From: Casuarina equisetifolia
Taxonomy: Eukaryota; Streptophyta; Magnoliopsida; Fagales; Casuarinaceae
Direction of reading: 5' to 3'
Assembly (NCBI GenBank): GCA_028551475.1
Contig: CM052357.1
Span: 27,983,745-28,047,744, forward strand
Length of the DNA: 64,000 nucleotides
Below the pieces are notes generated by a model that made no database searches, had not been told where the DNA came from, and saw only the letters and a list, made by a program, of their open reading frames with translations. The stretch's first letter is position 1. The number at the start of each line of letters is the position of its first letter. Both the position numbers and the translations under genes were made by a program. This document shows, in pieces, positions 59,577-64,000 of the stretch.

Positions 59577-59795
59577 TTGAAGGTGAGTATTATCCCACAT
59601 TAAAACTATAAAAATAAATCATTAAGTTTATAAGTAATGTGATTTTTTTATTTAATAACTTAAAATTTTGAGATGGAATCTCACATCTTAGTATGATAAA
59701 ACATGTGGATGAGTCATTAAATTTATAAATGATGAAATTTTTTCACTTAATGTCTTAAGATTTTATAACAGAGCCTCATACTCTAATATAACATC
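59577..59795. repeat. dispersed repeat, two degenerate copies in tandem
   Basis: Both copies follow the same order as the family at 11731-12030: a GAGTATTATCCCACATT-type opening (second copy eroded), TAAATCATTAAGTTTATAAG, then a T-rich run with TTTAATAACTTAAA. The tandem arrangement is the same as at 11.7 kb. Confidence 0.5.
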
Positions 59796-60033
59796 AAAGT
59801 TAGGATAGACGTATGCTTTATAAATTCTTGTGAACTAAAGTTGGACTTCTTCCCACCTATAAACTACACAAGTAGAATGTTAACTCAATAGAAAGCAGTT
59901 TTTATTAGCATTAGGCATTCAAGTAAGAATACTCACACATAGATGAAGTACAACCGAACCAATAAGAGAAACAACTTCCATTGATTGCTGAAATAGTTAT
60001 GCTTCAGTTCTGGATTCCATTTTTATTGGAAGA

Positions 60034-61891
60034 CTATATAGCAATAACAGAGCATACTGTTTGTATGAGAGTAAGTACAAGAAGAACAGAGCCTCCAATA
60101 ACAGAAATGGCGACCCATGGTTGAAATATTTTTGCTTCAAATCCGCTAACCACTTGTGCCACGGTTCATTGTAATAATTGTTCAGGGCATCACAAAGTTT
60201 TCCAAATGAGAATGCACGATAAAAATGCCCTGTCCCCGCAGTAATTTCGTGCAACAGACTTGTCAGTGTTTTGTTGTTATGCTTCACGTCGTCAAGAATT
60301 TCATTTTCTATTAGTAAGTCCACATCATTCTGAGTGTTGAGCAGCCGACACATAACCGCAATATAGTCGGTTATGTAATTCTCGCCAGGACAGCATTGCT
60401 CCAAGGCCAGCAAGTTACGAATGTAGATTTCATCATCTGGACCCAATCTAAATCGTGAGATTACAAAAGTCCCTCGTTTGAATTCGAACTCAAACCTTTT
60501 GCCCCGCCTAACTCGAAACCTGACTCCAGCTTGGTGTAGCTGTATATGGTCGGTATATTTAGGGTTGTAATTGGGGCTCGATGGGGATTTTCCAAAGGCA
60601 CAACCATGTATCTTAAGAAGTCAAGGAGATGTTTCACGTTATAAGACTCGATGGTTTTCAATTTGTCTTCGGTAGCATCCAAATCCATGAAAGGCCAGCA
60701 AATGAGATGGCAAAGACTATGGATGGAGGCCTCTCACCATGCAGGAATGGCACTGTTACATGGCCAAAAAGTTCCACCAGGATGAAGAATGGAAGTTGAT
60801 TTTCCAGCAACATCACGTCCATCCGCACTTGATGTGTCACCATTGGACTACTAAATACGTAGTCGCTAGAATCCCACTTTAAACAGAACTTAATTAAGAA
60901 CACAATGATGAAGGCAGCGTCCACTAGTATGATTTTGACAAATTCCTGACTTCTAAGTACAATGTCCATTTGATAACTGTTGGTGTAGTGAGATCTTTAC
61001 TTGAAGAAGCTGAAAGAAACAACAAGGAGTTGCACGAGAGAGGGAAGAGAGCTCTGTCTGCTATCTTGAGCTCACTGCCTAGTCCAACATCAACCATGCA
61101 TAGAACTACGTCACAGTTGGTAATTAAGGAACCAAGTGAGCAAGCCTATGTGTCACATGCACCTCGTGGTATCTATCGGCAAGCTTACATACCTACAGTC
61201 ACCCGACAGCATGGATTCCAAGCAAGCAGGAACTCAGCATTCAAGCCCTATCATCCTGGAGAGTCATCAGGAAGTTCTATCCTGAGGTTAGGTGCTCCAC
61301 CGCCCGTCCATCCAAGAAATAAGATAAAGAGGGGAGGTGCCCACCTTATCTGGAGGAAGTCAAAAGTGGACGGTTACGAGATAGAGGAAGATGCAGATAA
61401 CTTTAGCTGACCTTGACTTTGTAATATGAACTGATATATATCTATGTTGTATTTGAAGGCCGCTGGCTATATAAGATCAGTACGTGCCTAGGGAACTTAG
61501 TACTAATTTCCTGGGCCATTTTGCTATAATATTACAAGCCTTCTTACATGTGCTTGAGTATTTTGCAAATTCAAGTATAACAAGCACGCAACTTGTCTTC
61601 CTCCTGCTTTACAATTTCAATAAGAGGCACCAAGTCTAAATCGCTTCAGTCGATAAACACGTTCAGGTACCTCTTTTTATGGTCTTCCATAGCTTTTAAG
61701 TATTCCACACCATGATGAATAGGGCCAATTGAGACTAAATGAGGTTTACAGCCTTTTTCATTGCCTTCAAATAGTCCCTTTGGTACTTTATCAACGGAAA
61801 AGGGAGGCAAGCTTTGTAATTCCTGTACCATTGAATTTGCCAAAGCAAGAGGGTTTTCATTGTCGGATGAACTAGGATTACTTTTATCCAT
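60034..61891 (-). pseudogene. DUF247 pseudogene, array gene 6, divergent subfamily
   Basis: It starts MDKSNPSSSDNENPLALANS at 61891. Recognisable blocks are VSIGPIHHGVEYLKAMEDHK, VKIILVDAAFIIVFLIK, RMDVMLLENQLPFFIL, ALEQCCPGENYITDY and WHKWLADLKQKYF. It is broken by an in-frame TGA just after RYLNVFID (about 61647), a 599-bp insertion at 60978-61576, a frame change near 60.66-60.69 kb, another between about 60.54 and 60.47 kb, and one near 60.12 kb before the membrane segment (SVIGGSVLLVLTLIQ in the shifted frame). The protein differs from genes 1-5 throughout, so it stems from an older DUF247 lineage and is not a recent copy of its neighbours. Confidence 0.85.
60978..61576. mobile_element. 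599-bp inserted element of unknown class inside the DUF247 pseudogene
   Basis: It is flanked by ATAAC at 60973-60977 and 61577-61581. Across one copy of ATAAC the DUF247 alignment continues with no residue gained or lost: KLRACY on one side, QMDIVLRSQEFVKI on the other, the same spacing as LRSCYAETIGFDSDEFVKI in gene 4. The insert begins TGTTGGTGTAG, ends TTCAAGT and contains a TATA-like CTATATAAG near 61468. A 5-bp duplication and TG start suggest a solo LTR or a related retroelement remnant, but the end is not the usual CA. A plus-strand frame of about 146 codons inside it has no recognised motif. Confidence 0.75.
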
Positions 61892-62250
61892 CTGCTTTCT
61901 TTCTGCACCGAAAAATTCCGCTGCTGTAATAAAAAGGACGTTTAAGAATCACTAGAGGCGTAATTGACATACTTTTCATGAACTATGATATAACTAACCA
62001 TATTAAAAAACAGCTTCTCTGCTACATCTATTTAATTTGTAGGATACCTGACATAGTGAACTATATTCAGTCAAGTCTAAATGCTTGAATATAAGTCCTA
62101 CCGATATCAAGCATAGTTTCAACCAGAATTGAAGCATACAAGATAAATGAAAGTATGACGCGAGGTTCACCTTTTGAGTTAAACCCGCAACATCTTACGC
62201 CATAAACCGAAATAAGTAGTGCAAAGAACTTGAAAAATAAATGGCTGAAT
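61892..62250. other. upstream region of DUF247 pseudogene 6
   Basis: This stretch is not similar to the upstream regions of genes 1-5. A possible leader acceptor (CGGTGCAG near 61906) stands just before the pseudogene ATG, which suggests gene 6 once shared the leader-intron layout. No other feature is seen. Confidence 0.4.
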
Positions 62251-63480
62251 ACCGTTCCCAATGGAATTTGATGGTTTTCTACATCCCACGAGCTACAATT
62301 TATTTCAGCCTTTTTTTTTTTCTTTCTCCTGTCAATAAATTATATCTTTGTGTCAAATAAGACTTTGACACTCTAATAATGCAATTTACATATAATTTTA
62401 ACCATAAAAAGAAAATTTTAAATGATATGCATCATAAGCAAATCCCTAATGATAGTTGTTGTCTTGCAAAGTTGGTAGATTCATTAAATTGAGTCCAAAA
62501 GATGCTTTAACTTCATAGTTACATGCAAAAAAGGGAATGACGTTTTATAAGTTATTAATTGGTTCCAATGAAATCTTATCTTTAGTCAAATCACAACTCA
62601 ACATTATAAAAGATTTACAAAAAAGTTTCGATATAACCTCAAATAGGAAAAAAAAATGAATAAAATGAGGAAATCAATCCTTTTTAAGCATAAGACATAT
62701 GTCTTATTATTGAAAAATATTGCTGTTAAATAATACTTATCATTTCTTCAAAACCAATATCAGAACTTTTATCACTACTCAATGCTGTTAAGTAAATTTA
62801 GTCGTGCTCATCAAATTTCTAGGAATGAGGAATTTACTTCTGATCTTAAATTTTTATAGTTATGCCATCCACATGCAAGTCTTGAGAAAAAAAAAATCAA
62901 AATTGTGTAACTCTCTCACATTAATGCTTTGCCTTCAATAACCATAGCATAAACCAAAATCTAAAATAGTGAATGGGAAAACAAAATTAAATTCAGGTCA
63001 AACTTCAGCATGTTTCGCCACAATTATGTAAACATAGGCAACTTCGTGCTCAACAAATAAATCTAAGCGACTCTAGAGTAAAGAAGGCTATAGCCTCTAA
63101 AATAGAAGAAGAATATTGCACCTACTATGTTGAAGTTAGTTTTGCCACTTCGAAGATGACCTGAAGATGCTGAACAGACTTTGGTCTTTAGAGTAAAAAA
63201 TGTTTAGGCTCTTTGATTCGGCACGACCAAAAAATAATAGCCTCCATTCCATTTTATAAGTAAAGATGAGGGGCACTCTGCCCAGTTGTGAGACACGAGT
63301 TCCTCTAGACGTCGGCCCCTCACAGTTGCAGGAGAGATTATAGTCGAGGGATGGAAAGGTTCCTTTCATGCCAGAGCCCATAGTCAGCTAGCATGGAGAA
63401 AAGAAGATGTCGCCTACTAATGCTTTACTTCTCAACTTGGAAGGAAAAGTAAGATACCATTCCTTCCTCAGCAATTAGAT
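62250..63480 (-). pseudogene. truncated DUF247 unit 7: promoter, leader and intron kept, coding exon lost
   Basis: It matches gene 4 from the promoter block (GGAAAGGTTCCTTTCATGCC near 63357) through a TATA box at 63257-63250, the leader donor (TAGTAG followed by GTGCAATATT near 63124), the intron and the acceptor (TTGACAG near 62330). The start ATG has been lost in an A-run. About 19 codons follow (AEINCSSWDVENHQIPLGT) and then similarity stops near 62252. It cannot make a DUF247 protein, but the promoter and splice sites look intact, so a non-coding transcript is possible. Confidence 0.8.
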
Positions 63481-63484
63481 CTAA

Positions 63485-64000
63485 GAATCCAATTATAAGT
63501 TCTTTTCCTAACCAAGCTCACTCAAGCCTTACCTTTTCTAGGAGACAATTGTTAACAATGGTATCAAGATTATATTATATTATTTAAATTATAAAAGTAA
63601 AGTTCTTTTTGTCTTTCTTTTCTTCTTCCTTTTTAGTTATTGGCATTTTCCTGAAGTTCCTTTTGGTTGCTAGAAGGAAAAAAGGACCAGTACTTGAGCA
63701 TTCATTATTAAAAAAATTTATTGTTAAGGGACCAAAAGTTACTTGTGTATACACATTCTTTTGCTCTCAAGAATCATTTCCACACTTAGTACAAACCAGA
63801 ACTTAAATACAAAAATTTGGTCAAGCCAAATCAACTTCTTAAGCCAAACCTGGCAACATGTTGTTCGTAACCAGAAACTCAAAGTTTATGTATCCAAACT
63901 CTCAATTTCTTTTTATCCATTCTTTTATGTCATTCAGTGGTCTTTTCTTAACCTTTTTTATGTTGCCTAAGAAACGAAAAGAAACCGAGAATTTTTTTAT
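63485..64000. other. upstream flank of truncated unit 7, array continues or ends
   Basis: The first part (ATTAGATCTAAGAATCCAAT... GGTATCAAGATTATATTATA) matches the flanks of genes 4 and 5. After about 63600 the similarity ends and T-rich sequence with no recognised gene follows to the window edge. Confidence 0.5.

Noticed and set aside
30470-63600. The array as a self-incompatibility locus
   Set aside because: DUF247 membership alone is not enough; no female-side partner gene was seen, there is no information on allelic diversity, and large DUF247 families exist outside such loci.

Overview
The window is nuclear DNA of a flowering plant, most likely a eudicot. The evidence is: multi-exon genes with GT/AG introns and AT-rich introns, plant-only gene families (CPP/TSO1-like, DUF247), a Ty1/copia retrotransposon with a tRNA-iMet-type primer site, and a TRIM element. 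The species cannot be named from the sequence alone.

Left part (1-30 kb): three ordinary host genes sit in AT-rich spacer. A nine-exon acyl-protein thioesterase gene (4751-10012, +) encodes 255 residues with its Ser-Asp-His triad. An eight-exon CPP/TSO1-like transcription factor gene (18655-14110, -) encodes 608 residues with both CXC motifs. Its promoter and first exon have been tandemly duplicated upstream (18852-19335), and that copy has lost its start codon. A two-exon gene (24108-24870, +) encodes a 160-residue protein with three RanBP2-type zinc fingers and has an intron in its leader. A relic of thioesterase exon 3 plus intron pieces lies at about 19.89-20.07 kb.

Right part (30.6-64 kb): a tandem array of DUF247 (UPF0481) genes, all on the minus strand. 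Five coding regions are open (32180-30870, 37024-35726, 41706-40381, 51944-50646, 57130-55823). Each has the same layout: a TATA box in a conserved promoter block, a short non-coding leader exon, one intron of about 0.75-1.1 kb ending just before the ATG, then one coding exon with a C-terminal membrane segment. A sixth, more divergent copy (61891-60034) is a pseudogene carrying a 599-bp insertion flanked by the 5-bp duplication ATAAC. A seventh unit (about 62250-63480) keeps promoter, leader and intron but only about 20 codons, without the ATG. Three short DUF247 relics lie between the genes. The array grew by duplication of units of about 5 kb; the fourth and fifth genes are the youngest pair.

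Mobile DNA: a young Ty1/copia element (44955-50298) with 204-bp LTRs sits inside the array, and the matching site in the next repeat unit is empty. A TRIM (58998-59358) lies upstream of the fifth gene, and a related LTR-like stretch lies at 29.68-29.77 kb. No RNA gene, CRISPR array or bacterial-type system was recognised.
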